Source: Lichenibacterium minor (GTDB lineage Bacteria; Pseudomonadota; Alphaproteobacteria; Rhizobiales; Beijerinckiaceae). From it: a stretch of DNA of 64,000 bases. The notes under the pieces are model-generated. The model saw only the letters and a program-made list of their open reading frames with translations, was not told the origin of the DNA and did no database searches. The stretch covers positions 62,001 to 126,000 of the forward strand of contig NZ_QYBB01000013.1 in NCBI RefSeq assembly GCF_004137685.1, given 5' to 3'. Below are positions 33,862-44,166 of this stretch, piece by piece (the stretch's first letter is position 1; each line of letters starts with the position of its first letter). A program made the translations under genes and the position numbers.

Positions 33862-34245
33862 TCAGGCGGCCCCGGCCAGGGCTTCCGGGCTCGCGGGGGT
33901 GATCGCGACGCTTTCGCCGCAACCGCAGGCGGAGGTCTGGTTCGGGTTCTGGAACACGAAGCCCGACGACAGCTTGTCGGCCTTGAAGTCCATCTCGGTG
34001 CCGAGCAGGAACAGCACGGCCTTGGGGTCGATCAGGATGCGGACGCCCTTGTCCTCGATCACCTCGTCGGCCGGCGCCGCGGCTTCGGCCATCTCCATCG
34101 TATAGGACATGCCGGCGCATCCGCCGTTCTTGACGCCGACGCGCAGGCCGAAGGGCCGCGACGCCGCCCCGTCCATGATCTCCTGCACGCGCGACGCCGC
34201 CGCCTCGGTCAGCGACATCACCTGAAAACGTTTCCTGGCAGCCAT
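33862..34245 (-). CDS. A-type iron-sulfur cluster carrier (HesB/IscA/SufA/ErpA family)
   Basis: A 127-aa protein that receives Fe-S clusters from the assembly machine and delivers them to apo-enzymes. The three cluster cysteines are visible: one in VGVKNGGCAGMSYTMEM and two in TSACGCGES. The conserved SLTEAAASRVQEIM helix and FVFQNPNQ loop are present. The start is ATG at 34245 (MAARKRFQVMSLT), behind GGGAGAG. Whether it is SufA-like or ErpA-like cannot be settled without the rest of the suf set, which is not adjacent. Confidence 0.92.
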   Translation of the reverse strand: MAARKRFQVMSLTEAAASRVQEIMDGAASRPFGLRVGVKNGGCAGMSYTMEMAEAAAPADEVIEDKGVRILIDPKAVLFLLGTEMDFKADKLSSGFVFQNPNQTSACGCGESVAITPASPEALAGAA

Positions 34246-34321
34246 CGAACTCTCTCCCACCGGCGGTGACGCTCGGGGCACCGCCTTCATGTAGCGGCTC
34301 GCCCCCGGATCCGAAAGGCCG

Positions 34322-36655
34322 TCACGGGATCCGCACGGGCTCGCCGTCGGGCGCGGCGTCGGCGCCGTCCGCATCGTCGCCGCCGGGGCGTGCGCGGAGC
34401 TTGGCGCGGGCGACCGGCCCGGGCGACCAGGGCCGGTCCTCGCCGGGGGCGCGCGCGTCCCGCCGCGCCCATCCGCCGCCGGTCCGGCGCAGCGCCACGG
34501 CGCCGCTCCGCTCCAGCGCGATGCGGTCGAGCACGAGGGCGGACGCGCAGGGCACGGGAGCGACGAGCGGCGTCACCACCAGCACGGCGCGCCGGCAATC
34601 CTCCGCGAAGGCGGCGGCGTCCGTCACCAGCGCCACGGCGCCGCCGCCCGGCAGCGGCGCCGTGCACCCGACCCTGTCGCAGCGCGCGCCGGGCAGCACC
34701 AGCGCGGCCTTGCCCAGCGCGTCGGGGTCGCGCGGGTCGCCGTCGGCGCGCAGCCATTGCTCGGCGGTGAAGGCCGAAGCCTTGCCGAGCGTGCCGAGGC
34801 GCCCGTCCGCGCCCCGGATCGCCACCGCGTCCCCGGTCGGCGCCACGGTCACGTCGTCGCGCGGGCCCCACGCCGCGCCGGCCAGCCCGAGCGCGAGGAA
34901 CGGCACGGCGGTCAGCCGCAGCAGGGCCGTGCGCCAGATCACCACGGACAGCAGCGCCAGCGCGAGCCACGGCAGCGCCCAGGGCGCGAAGTTCGGCAGG
35001 TGGACGGTCGACATCGGGGCGGCGCCGAGCTTCCCGGCCACCCACATCACCGCGCGGATGCCCCAGGCCACCCAGTGCCACACCGGCGCGTCGAGGCCGA
35101 GCGGGTAGAGCACGGTGCCGAGCAGCGCGCCCGGCACGGCGAAGAACTCGATCATCGCCAGGGTCAGCGGGTTTCCGACGAACACGTAGGGGCTGAGCTC
35201 GTGGAACTCCGCCGCCATGAACGAGGCCGTCGCCAGGGTCGCGAAGACCGTGGCGCCGAGGAGGTGCACGATCCCCTGCCCCGCCCTGCCGGCACGGCCG
35301 CGCCAGGGCGGGGCCTTCGCGGCGCGCGGCCCGGGCCGGCGGCGGTCGGGCTCCGCGAAGAGGTCGTCGGGCGCTCGGCGCATCCGCGCTTCCTGCACGG
35401 CGATCAGCGCCGACACCGCCGCGAAGGACAGCTGGAAACTCGCGCCCGCCACTTGCTCGGGCTCGATGGCGATCACGGCGAGCGCCGCGAAGCCGAGGTT
35501 GCGCATCGTCAGCGCGCGGCGGCCGACCAGAACGGCGACGAGCATGATCGACGTCATGAACAGCGCCCGCTGCGTTCCGACCCGCGACCCCGTGCCGATG
35601 TCGTAGAACACGGCGCCCACGAGCGCGACGAGCGCCGCCCAGGACTTGATGGGGTAGCGCAGGGCCAGCGTCGGGCTCGCCGCCAGGGCGCGGCGCGCCA
35701 GCCCGAACACCAAGCCCGCCACCAGCGTCATCTGCACGCCCGCGATGGTGATGATGTGGAAGATGCCGGCTTCGCGGATGACTTCGCGCCCGTTCGCGGA
35801 CAGCAGGTCGCGCTTGCCCGTCACCATGGCGGCCGCGATGGCGCCGACGTCGCCGTCGCCCACCACGGCGCTGACGCGCATCGCCAGGGCGTTGCGGGCG
35901 CGGTCCACCGCGCGATGGAGCCGCGCGACGGCGCCGGCATCCGCCGCGGCCGGGGCGGGGGCGATCCGGCCCAGCGCGGAACCGACGGCGCCGATCCCGG
36001 AAAAGTAGGCGTCGCGGGCGAAATCGTAGCCGTCGGGCGCGGCGGCGTGGGACGGCGGCAGCAGCCGCGCCGTGACGGCGACCGACGCCCCGGCGGCGAT
36101 GTCGCCCGGCCGCTTGGTCGTCAGCCTGACCCGGCGCGGCACGTGGGCGGCGTCGAGCCCGTCGGCGCCCGTGACGGCCAGGAGGATGCGCGCGCCGGCG
36201 GGGCGCAGGTCCACCTCCTCCACCGTCCCGGTGAGCTTGGCGATGCGGACCCGGTCGAGCATCGGCGTGGCGACCGATCGCGCCCGCAGTTCCGCCGACA
36301 CGAAGCCGCCCACCAGGGCGAACAGCGCCAGGGCGGCGCCGAGCGGGACCGGGCGCCCCCGCAGGGCCACGCAGCCGAGGGCCGCCAGGGCGAGGAGCAG
36401 GAGGGGCAGCCACAGGACGGGCTCGCGGTCCGCGGCGAGGTACAGGAACACGCCGGCGCCGGCCGTGACGGGAAGCCACAGGAAGGGACGGCGCTCGTCC
36501 CACTCCTCCGCCCAGGCCCGCGACGGCGACAGGCCGCCGATGCGCGCCGACACTGCCGACGCGCGGCGCGGCCAGGCGGCCTGGAGGGCGTCGCCGGCCC
36601 TCCCTCCCCGGAACGCGTTCGGCACGGCGCCTCCCCGCCCTTGGTGGGATCGCAT
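34322..36655 (-). CDS. comEC: ComEC/Rec2-family membrane protein without beta-lactamase-like domain
   Basis: A 777-aa polytopic protein related to the DNA-uptake channel ComEC. The N-terminal part has DUF4131 features (GFVSAELRARSVATPML, LTGTVEEVDLRPAG). The centre (about 240-560) is the Competence domain with EAGIFHIITIAGVQMTLVAG and GTGSRVGTQRALFMTSIMLV. After about 600 the classical ComEC has a zinc beta-lactamase-like domain with HxHxDH. Here only a short soluble region without that motif remains (GARCDRVGCTAP, RRAVLVVTP). This C-terminal form is common in Rhizobiales. DNA uptake is therefore not assured. It is divergent from gltX. Confidence 0.88.
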   Translation of the reverse strand: MRSHQGRGGAVPNAFRGGRAGDALQAAWPRRASAVSARIGGLSPSRAWAEEWDERRPFLWLPVTAGAGVFLYLAADREPVLWLPLLLLALAALGCVALRGRPVPLGAALALFALVGGFVSAELRARSVATPMLDRVRIAKLTGTVEEVDLRPAGARILLAVTGADGLDAAHVPRRVRLTTKRPGDIAAGASVAVTARLLPPSHAAAPDGYDFARDAYFSGIGAVGSALGRIAPAPAAADAGAVARLHRAVDRARNALAMRVSAVVGDGDVGAIAAAMVTGKRDLLSANGREVIREAGIFHIITIAGVQMTLVAGLVFGLARRALAASPTLALRYPIKSWAALVALVGAVFYDIGTGSRVGTQRALFMTSIMLVAVLVGRRALTMRNLGFAALAVIAIEPEQVAGASFQLSFAAVSALIAVQEARMRRAPDDLFAEPDRRRPGPRAAKAPPWRGRAGRAGQGIVHLLGATVFATLATASFMAAEFHELSPYVFVGNPLTLAMIEFFAVPGALLGTVLYPLGLDAPVWHWVAWGIRAVMWVAGKLGAAPMSTVHLPNFAPWALPWLALALLSVVIWRTALLRLTAVPFLALGLAGAAWGPRDDVTVAPTGDAVAIRGADGRLGTLGKASAFTAEQWLRADGDPRDPDALGKAALVLPGARCDRVGCTAPLPGGGAVALVTDAAAFAEDCRRAVLVVTPLVAPVPCASALVLDRIALERSGAVALRRTGGGWARRDARAPGEDRPWSPGPVARAKLRARPGGDDADGADAAPDGEPVRIP

Positions 36656-36739
36656 CCTTCATGTTAGAGCGCAGCCGCCCCGGCAAGGGCTCGGGCCCGC
36701 CGGTTCCCCTTCCGTTCCAACTATAAGTTGCTTCTCGCC

Positions 36740-38167
36740 ATGCCCGAGCCCGTGATCACGCGCTTCGCGCCGTCGCCGACGGGCTTTCTCCACATCGGCG
36801 GGGCCCGCACGGCCCTGTTCAATTGGCTCTACGCCCGCCGGAACGGCGGCACGATGCTGCTCCGCATCGAGGACACCGACCGCGAGCGCTCGACCGAGGC
36901 CGCCATCGACGCGATCCTGGACGGGCTGAAGTGGCTCGGCCTCGATTGGGACGGCGACGTCGTGTACCAGGCCAGCCGGGCCGACCGGCACCGCGACGCC
37001 GTCGAGACGCTCCTGGCGCAGGGCCGCGCCTATCGCTGCTACGCGACCCCGGCCGAGCTCGACGCGATGCGCGACCTCGCCCGCGCGGAGAAGCGGCCTC
37101 CCCGCTACGACGGCCGCTGGCGCGACCGCGACCCGGCGGAAGCGCCGGCCGGCGTGAAGCCGGTCGTGCGTCTGCGCGCCCCCCAGGACGGCTCGACGGT
37201 GCTGCACGACGGCGTGCAGGGCACCGTCACCTGGGCCAACAAGGACCTCGACGACCTCGTGCTGCTGCGCTCGGACGGCTCGCCGACCTACATGCTGGCG
37301 GTGGTGGTCGACGACCACGACATGGGGGTGACGCAGATCATCCGCGGCGACGACCACCTGACCAACGCGGCCCGGCAGATGCAGATCTACGAGGCGCTGG
37401 GCTGGTCCGTCCCCGCCATGGCGCACATCCCGCTGATCCACGGGGCCGACGGGGCGAAGCTGTCGAAGCGCCACGGCGCGCTCGGCGTCGAGCAGTACCG
37501 CGCCATGGGCTACCTGCCCGAAGCGCTGCGCAACTACCTGCTGCGCCTGGGCTGGAGCCAGGGCGACCGCGAGTTCTTCTCGACCGACGAGATGGTGGCG
37601 GCCTTCGCGCTGGACGGCGTCGGGCGCTCGCCGTCGCGCTTCGACTTCGCGAAGCTCGAGAACATGGACGGTCACTACATCCGCGCCGCCGACGACGCCC
37701 ACCTCGTGGACGCGCTCGCCGCCACCCTGCCCCACCTGCCGGGCGGCGAGGCGGTGCTGGCCAAGCTCGACGGCGAGATGCGGGCGAAGCTGCTCGCCGC
37801 CATGCCGGGGCTGAAGGAGCGCGCCAAGACGCTGGTGGAGCTGCTCGACGGCGCCCTGTTCCTGTTCGCCGACCGGCCGCTCGCCATGGACGCCAAGGCG
37901 GGCGACATCCTCGCCAAGGGGGCGGGCGTGCTGCGCGGGCTGCTGCCCCGCCTCGAAGCCCTGCCCGAATGGAGCGCCGCCTCGACGGAGGGCGCGGTGC
38001 GGGCCGAGGCGGAAGCCACCGGCGCCAAGCTCGGCCAGGTGGCGCAGCCGCTGCGGGCGGCCCTGACGGGCCGCTCGACCTCGCCCGGCATCTTCGACGT
38101 GCTCGAGGTGCTGGGGCGCGACGAAAGCCTGGGGCGGCTTCGCGATGCGGCCGGCGCCGCGGCGTGA
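36740..38167 (+). CDS. gltX: Glutamyl-tRNA synthetase
   Basis: A 475-aa class I synthetase charging tRNA-Glu (possibly also tRNA-Gln, since alphaproteobacteria use the GatCAB route). The HIGH-equivalent is [17 protein letters not shown], the KMSKS-equivalent [16 protein letters not shown]. The start is ATG at 36740 directly before [14 protein letters not shown]; a TTG 12 bp upstream is less likely. The anticodon-binding C-terminal half runs to [17 protein letters not shown] helices. It stands alone, 147 bp before gltA. Alphaproteobacteria often carry two gltX copies, and this looks like the canonical longer one. Confidence 0.95.
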   Translation: MPEPVITRFAPSPTGFLHIGGARTALFNWLYARRNGGTMLLRIEDTDRERSTEAAIDAILDGLKWLGLDWDGDVVYQASRADRHRDAVETLLAQGRAYRCYATPAELDAMRDLARAEKRPPRYDGRWRDRDPAEAPAGVKPVVRLRAPQDGSTVLHDGVQGTVTWANKDLDDLVLLRSDGSPTYMLAVVVDDHDMGVTQIIRGDDHLTNAARQMQIYEALGWSVPAMAHIPLIHGADGAKLSKRHGALGVEQYRAMGYLPEALRNYLLRLGWSQGDREFFSTDEMVAAFALDGVGRSPSRFDFAKLENMDGHYIRAADDAHLVDALAATLPHLPGGEAVLAKLDGEMRAKLLAAMPGLKERAKTLVELLDGALFLFADRPLAMDAKAGDILAKGAGVLRGLLPRLEALPEWSAASTEGAVRAEAEATGAKLGQVAQPLRAALTGRSTSPGIFDVLEVLGRDESLGRLRDAAGAAA

Positions 38168-38204
38168 TGCGCCGTGCGCGCCCCGCCCCCTCCGGCGGCA
38201 CAGC

Positions 38205-38244
38205 TTGACGGCAACTGCCGATGATTTAGCTTTGGTGCAACGCA
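38205..38244 (+). promoter_or_regulatory. gltA upstream control region with TGC-N3-GCA motif
   Basis: TTGACG at 38205-38210 is a good -35, with a weak TTAGCT-like -10 near 38226. Just downstream, TTTGGTGCAACGCACAAGG (38231-38249) carries TGC-AAC-GCA at 38236-38244, closely matching the motif before the suhB/mmgR-like RNA. It lies over the probable start point, a place suited to a repressor such as PhaR/AniA. The promoter call is weaker than the motif match. Confidence 0.42.
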
Positions 38245-38314
38245 CAAGGCCACCCGGGGCCTCACGCGAATCGTCCCCTCCGGCCTGCCATTCCCTTCGC
38301 TGAGGCTCCCCTCC

Positions 38315-39604
<1,290 letters not shown>

Positions 39605-39639
39605 AGCCGGCACCTCATCCCTGCCCCTCGCCGCCACGG

Positions 39640-39780
39640 GACGATCGCGTCCCGGACCGGCGAGACCCGGCGTCCTTCTCCCCTCCCGGGAAAAGGGTGC
39701 CGGCAGGGGGGCGGTGATTTCGCGGGGCGCCCCTCGTCCGGCGCGTCGCGCCACCTTATCCCCGAAGGGGACAGGGTCGG
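39640..39780. repeat. Intergenic palindromic repeat region after gltA
   Basis: The 254-bp gap between gltA and the HIT gene is made of short imperfect inverted blocks, such as CTTCTCCCCTCCCGGGAAAAGG and CCTTATCCCC-GAA-GGGGACAGG. This style (CTTCTCCCC...GGGGAGAAGG-like) is common in intergenic mosaic repeats of Rhizobiales genomes. No ORF in it looks coding. The exact repeat boundaries cannot be set from one copy. Confidence 0.4.
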
Positions 39781-39858
39781 AATTCGTCGGTCGCGGGGCT
39801 AGCTGACCGCGGCGGCGGCCACGGGGATTGAACGCGCCCAGGCGCGGTGGAAAGCGAC

Positions 39859-40281
39859 ATGCAGGCCTACGACGACGCCAATATCTTCGCCAAAATCCTA
39901 CGCGGCGAAATCCCCTCCACGAAGGTCTACGAGGACGAGCACTGCCTCGCCTTCATGGACATCATGCCCCAGGTCGAGGGCCACGTCCTCGTGATCGCCA
40001 AGGCGCCCTCGCGCACCCTGCTCGACGCCGACCCCGATGCCCTGTCGGCGCTGATGCCGCGGGTGCAGAGGATCGGCCGCGCCGCCGTGGCGGCATTGAA
40101 GGCCGACGGCCTGACGCTGATGCAGTTCAGCGAAGCACCCGCCGGGCAGACGGTGTTCCACCTCCACTTCCACCTGCTGCCGCGGCACGAGGGCGTGCCG
40201 ATGCGGTCCCACGCGGGGCCGATGGCCGAGCCCGCGGCCCTGGAGGCCATCGCGGGGCGGATCCGGGCGGAACTCGCCTGA
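39859..40281 (+). CDS. HIT-family nucleotide hydrolase
   Basis: A 140-aa histidine-triad protein of the Hint branch, acting on AMP-N or adenylated substrates. The catalytic triad HLHFHLLPR (HxHxH) is at about residues 96-104, with NIFAKILRGEIPSTKVYED near the start and MPQVEGHVLVI. The start is ATG at 39859 (MQAYDDANIF); a GTG 12 bp upstream is possible. It is 38 bp before the HAD gene on the same strand, a plausible two-gene unit. Physiological role unknown. Confidence 0.93.
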   Translation: MQAYDDANIFAKILRGEIPSTKVYEDEHCLAFMDIMPQVEGHVLVIAKAPSRTLLDADPDALSALMPRVQRIGRAAVAALKADGLTLMQFSEAPAGQTVFHLHFHLLPRHEGVPMRSHAGPMAEPAALEAIAGRIRAELA

Positions 40282-40319
40282 GGGGGCCACGTTCGCCTTC
40301 GTGAGCGGGGGCAGAACAC

Positions 40320-40976
40320 ATGATCGAGGCCGTCATCTTCGACGTCGACGGGACGCTGGTCGACAGCGTCGACTTCCACGCCGAATCCTGGGAACGCGCC
40401 TTCGCGCGGCACGGCCACGACATCGCCTTCGCGGCCCTGCGCGCCCAGATCGGCAAGGGCGGCGACCAGCTCATGCCGGTCTTCCTCGACGCAGCGGAGC
40501 TGAAGCGCGTCGGCCCGGCGATCGAGAAGGAGCGCGGCGCCATCTTCCACGCCGACTACATCGACCGCGTGAAGGGCTTCCCGGGTTGCGGCGACCTGTT
40601 CCGCGCGCTGCGCGAGCGGGGCCTGCGCATCGCCCTGGCCTCGTCGTCGAAGGCTCCCGAGCTGAAGGTCTACAAGGCCGCCGCGGGCGTCGACGGGTTG
40701 ACCGACGTCGAAACGTCGTCCGACGACGCCGAGAAGTCGAAGCCGCATCCGGACATCTTTGAGGCCGCCCTGGCGAGGCTGGAGGTCGGGCCCGACCGCG
40801 TCGTGGTGGTGGGCGACACACCCTATGACGCCGAGGCGGCCCGCAAGGCCGGCGTGGCGTCGATCGGCGTGCTCTGCGGCGGGTTCGCGGAGGTCGACAT
40901 CCGCGCCGCCGGCGCCGCCCGGGTCTACCGCGACCCGGCCGACCTCCTGGCCCACATCGACGACTGGGCGATCTGA
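40320..40976 (+). CDS. HAD-superfamily phosphatase (phosphoglycolate/sugar phosphatase type)
   Basis: A 218-aa phosphatase with a helical cap. Motif I is FDVDGTLVDSVDFH (nucleophile Asp-8 in DVDGT), motif II LASSSKA, motif III Lys in KSKPHPDIF, and motif IV VVVGDTPYDAEAA. The C1 cap spans about residues 18-80. It resembles beta-phosphoglucomutase-like and Gph-like proteins. The start is ATG at 40320 behind GAGCGGGGG. It lies 38 bp after the HIT gene. The substrate cannot be given. Confidence 0.9.
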   Translation: MIEAVIFDVDGTLVDSVDFHAESWERAFARHGHDIAFAALRAQIGKGGDQLMPVFLDAAELKRVGPAIEKERGAIFHADYIDRVKGFPGCGDLFRALRERGLRIALASSSKAPELKVYKAAAGVDGLTDVETSSDDAEKSKPHPDIFEAALARLEVGPDRVVVVGDTPYDAEAARKAGVASIGVLCGGFAEVDIRAAGAARVYRDPADLLAHIDDWAI

Positions 40977-40993
40977 GCCGATCCGCTCGCCGG

Positions 40994-41025
40994 CCGTCCA
41001 TCCCCCCACGTGTGGGGATGGACGG
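40994..41025. terminator. Bidirectional terminator hairpin between HAD gene and priA
   Basis: A perfect 12-bp inverted repeat CCGTCCATCCCC / GGGGATGGACGG with an 8-base loop, which itself holds CACGTG. It sits in the 77-bp gap between converging stops. It is the strongest hairpin of this type in the window. There is no T-tract on either side. Confidence 0.62.
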
Positions 41026-41053
41026 AAGGCGCAGCGACCGGTCGACCGCTGCC

Positions 41054-43276
41054 TCACAGGAAGCTTTGCGGCTCCACGTCCACCGCCACCCGCAGGCTGC
41101 CGGTCGGCTTCGGGCCTTCCGCCAGGATGCGGCGCAGGAAGCCCTGGAGGTCGGCGGACCGCGGCGCCTTGACGAGAAGGCGGAAGCGGTAGCGGCCGCG
41201 GATCATGGCGATCGGCGCCTCGGCGGGGCCGAACACCTCGATGGAAGGCGCGGCGTCGGCCGCCCGCGCCAGCGGGTCGCCGCCCGTCGCCGCGTAGGCG
41301 GCTCGGGCCAGGGCGCGGGCGTGGGTTTCGGCGGCGTGGCGGTCGGTGGCGCTGACGATCAGCCCCGCCAGGCGGCCGAAGGGCGGCAGGCCGGCGCGCT
41401 GCCGCGCGTCGATCTCCGTCCGGTAGAACCGCTCGACATCGCCCGTCAGCAGCGCCCGCATCACCGGGTGGTCGGGCTGGTATGTCTGGATCAGCGCCCG
41501 GCCCGGCGCTTCCCCGCGCCCCGCCCGGCCCGTCACCTGCTGCAGCAGTTGGAAAGTGCGCTCCGCCGCGCGGGGGTCGCCGTTGGCGAGGCCCACGTCG
41601 GCGTCCACGATGGCGGCCAGCGTCAGGTTGGGGAAGTTGTGGCCCTTGGCGACGAGCTGCGTGCCCACCACAACGTCGACCTCCCCCCGCGCGATGCCGT
41701 CGAGCTCCTGCCGCAGCCGCTCGGTGCCGCCCGGCATGTCGGACGAGAGGACGAGGCGCCGCGCGTCCGGGAACAGGGTCGCCACCTCCTCGGCGATGCG
41801 CTCGACGCCCGGCCCGCAGGCCACCAGGGCGTCGACCTCGCCGCAGTGGGGGCAATGGTCGGGCTTGCGCTCCATGTAGCCGCAGAGATGGCACACGAGC
41901 GCGCCGCGGAAACGGTGGTCCACCATCCAGGCGGAGCACTGGCCGCAGGTGAAGCGGTGCCCGCAGGAGCGGCACAGCGTCAGGGGCGCGTAGCCGCGGC
42001 GATTGAGGAACAGGAGCGCCTGCTTCCCGTCCGCCACCGTGTCGGCGATGGCGGCGGCGAGCGGCGGGGAGATCCACCGGCCTCGCGGCGGCGCGTCGCG
42101 CCGCATGTCGACGGCCGCCAGCGCCGGCATGGAGCGGCCGGCGTAGCGCGACGCGAGCCGCAGGTGGCCGTAGCGCCCCGTTTCGGCATTGACGCGGGTT
42201 TCGAGCGACGGGGTCGCGGACGCCAGCACCACGGCCGCCTCCTCGAAGCGGCCGCGCATCACTGCCATGTCGCGGGCGTGGTAGCTCACCCCGTCGTCCT
42301 GCTTGTAGGCGGCCTCGTGTTCCTCGTCGACGACGATGAGCCCGAGGTCGGCGAAGGGCAGGAACAGGGACGAGCGCGCGCCGGCCACGACCTTGATCTC
42401 GCCCGACGCGATGCCGGACCAGGCGCGCGCCCGCCGCCGCACCGACACGCCGGAATGCCATTCCGCCGGCCGCACGCCGAACCGCTCCGCGAAGCGGTCG
42501 AGGAACTGCGCCGTGAGGGCGATCTCGGGCAGCAGGATCAGCGTTTGCCGGCCGGAGCGCAGCGCCGAAGCGACCGCCTCGAAATAGGTTTCGGTCTTGC
42601 CCGAGCCGGTGACGCCTTCGAGCAGGGAAACGGTGAAGCGCCGCTCGGCCGCGCGTGCGGCGAGCGCGGCGGCGGCCTCGGCCTGCGCCGGATCGAGCAC
42701 CACTGCGGTCGCGTCGGGGTCGGGCGGCGGGGGGAGCGGGTCGGGCGGGAGGGCGACCGTTTCCAGCGTGCCCTCGTCCACCAGCCCGTCGATCACGCCG
42801 GCCGAACAATTGGCCGCCTCCGCCAGCGCCTTCTTGCTCGTGACGGCCTCGGCCTCGGCGCTGTCCAGCACCGTCATCACGCGGAGCCGCGCCGGCGTCA
42901 TGCGGGTCGGCGGCGGGCCGGCGCGGCGCAGGCCGATCCGCACCGGCTCGGCGCCGGCGAATTCCGGCGCCCTCACCGCCATGCGCAGCACCATGCCGCG
43001 GGGACTCAGCGTCCAGGCGGCGAGCCAGTCGACGAAGCGGCGCAGCGGCTCGCGCACGGGCGGCCAATCCTCGCGCGACACGACCTGCTTCAGGTTGTCG
43101 CCGCCGGCGGAGCGAGCCTCCCACACGACGCCGAGCGTTTGCCGCGTGCCGAGCGGCACCACGACGAAGTCGCCGGGCGCGAGGGCGAGGCCCTTCGGCA
43201 CCCGGTATGAATAGGCCGTGTCGACCGCGACGGGGATCAGCACGTCGACGACGGTGGGCGGCGGCTCCGCCGTCAC
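41054..43276 (-). CDS. priA: Primosomal protein N' (replication restart helicase)
   Basis: A 740-aa 3'-5' helicase that reloads the replisome at stalled forks. The N-terminal DNA-binding part begins VDVLIPVAVDTAYSYRVPKG. Walker A is EGVTGSGKTETYFEA, Walker B VVDEEHEAAYKQ. The eight zinc cysteines are grouped as CRSCGHRFTCGQCSAW and CHLCGYMERKPDHCPHCG. Motif VI is QVTGRAGRGE. The start is GTG at 43276, overlapping the hemD stop by 4 bp (GTGA), so priA is read behind hemD. The apparent extension upstream is a shadow of hemD. Confidence 0.96.
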   Translation of the reverse strand: MTAEPPPTVVDVLIPVAVDTAYSYRVPKGLALAPGDFVVVPLGTRQTLGVVWEARSAGGDNLKQVVSREDWPPVREPLRRFVDWLAAWTLSPRGMVLRMAVRAPEFAGAEPVRIGLRRAGPPPTRMTPARLRVMTVLDSAEAEAVTSKKALAEAANCSAGVIDGLVDEGTLETVALPPDPLPPPPDPDATAVVLDPAQAEAAAALAARAAERRFTVSLLEGVTGSGKTETYFEAVASALRSGRQTLILLPEIALTAQFLDRFAERFGVRPAEWHSGVSVRRRARAWSGIASGEIKVVAGARSSLFLPFADLGLIVVDEEHEAAYKQDDGVSYHARDMAVMRGRFEEAAVVLASATPSLETRVNAETGRYGHLRLASRYAGRSMPALAAVDMRRDAPPRGRWISPPLAAAIADTVADGKQALLFLNRRGYAPLTLCRSCGHRFTCGQCSAWMVDHRFRGALVCHLCGYMERKPDHCPHCGEVDALVACGPGVERIAEEVATLFPDARRLVLSSDMPGGTERLRQELDGIARGEVDVVVGTQLVAKGHNFPNLTLAAIVDADVGLANGDPRAAERTFQLLQQVTGRAGRGEAPGRALIQTYQPDHPVMRALLTGDVERFYRTEIDARQRAGLPPFGRLAGLIVSATDRHAAETHARALARAAYAATGGDPLARAADAAPSIEVFGPAEAPIAMIRGRYRFRLLVKAPRSADLQGFLRRILAEGPKPTGSLRVAVDVEPQSFL

Positions 43277-43971
43277 GGCGCGGCGGCCAGGAGGGTCAGG
43301 AGCGCGTCCTCGTCGGGCCGCTCCGCGATCCGCACCGCGGGCGCCCCGCGGTCGGACAGCGGCTCGGCGGCATCGGCCGACAGGCACAGGTGGCGCAGCC
43401 GCAGGACCGCGTCCGCGACGCCGCCGCGCGACGCGAGCGACAGGGCGAGTTCGGCGCTGCGGCGGGAATAATGCAGCGCCGCCTCGACGCCGCCGGAGCG
43501 CAGCGCCGCCACCGCCGCCTCGGGCCACGCGTCCACGGGGTCGGCGGCGTAGACTTCGGCCGCCGCGACCTCGTAACCGGCGCCCGTCAGCACGTCCTCC
43601 AGCACGGGCTTGCGGTCGCGGCCGGCGAGGAAGAGCAGCCGCGCCGGGCGCGGCAGCGTCAGGCGCACGAGGTCGGCGAGGCCGGACGCGTCGCCGGCCC
43701 CCACCCGCACGTCGCGGAAGCCGGCCGCCCGCGCCGCCGCGGCCGTGCGCGACCCGACGGCGAAGACGGGACGGGCGCGCTCGACGCCGTCGTCGGCCGC
43801 GAAGGCGTGATGGCTCGTCGCCGCCACGGCGTGGTAGCGGCCGGCGGGCAGCATCGCGCCGGTGCGGCGGATGGCGGTCGCGGGCGCCAGCACGGCCGCG
43901 TGGCCGAGGCGGGCCAGCGCCGCCGCCGTGCGCTCGGCGTCGTGGGCGGGGCGGGTGACGAGGACGCGCAT
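43273..43971 (-). CDS. hemD: Uroporphyrinogen-III synthase
   Basis: A 232-aa two-lobed enzyme cyclising hydroxymethylbilane with inversion of ring D. The family is poorly conserved. Recognition rests on the start MRVLVTRPAHDAERTAAAL, the middle FAVGSRTAAAARAAGF, the 'LALHYSRRSAELAL'-like strand (AALHYSRRSAELALSLA) and the length. It follows hemC in the same direction with a 195-bp gap, and its stop overlaps priA. That gap is repeat-rich and may separate the two transcripts. Confidence 0.88.
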   Translation of the reverse strand: MRVLVTRPAHDAERTAAALARLGHAAVLAPATAIRRTGAMLPAGRYHAVAATSHHAFAADDGVERARPVFAVGSRTAAAARAAGFRDVRVGAGDASGLADLVRLTLPRPARLLFLAGRDRKPVLEDVLTGAGYEVAAAEVYAADPVDAWPEAAVAALRSGGVEAALHYSRRSAELALSLASRGGVADAVLRLRHLCLSADAAEPLSDRGAPAVRIAERPDEDALLTLLAAAP

Positions 43972-44026
43972 CGGGGTCAGGTCCAGAACCGTTCGTGTCC
44001 GGCTTCGCCCGCCCCGAGCCGGGTCG

Positions 44027-44125
44027 CCGAGCCCCGTGTCGAAGGACGCGGACGCTCGCTGCGCAGCGACGGGCGGGTCCCGCAGGCTTCGCCTCGGGCG
44101 CTCGGCGCCCGGCTCAGGGTGAGGG
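44027..44125. repeat. Intergenic palindromic repeat between hemC and hemD
   Basis: A stretch of short palindromes: CGCTGCGCAGCG near 44056, GGGCGCTCGGCGCCC near 44097, and the string CTTCGCCTCGGGCG followed by GGCTCAGGGTGAGGG. Such 'CCTCACCCTGAGC...GAGGCGAAG' units recur between genes in many Rhizobiales chromosomes. The GGCGCTCGGCGC part also appears in the hairpin after hisN. No coding content is seen. Confidence 0.45.
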
Positions 44126-44166
44126 AGGTGGCGGCATGTCGGAGCATCGGACGGCTCGGGCCTAGC

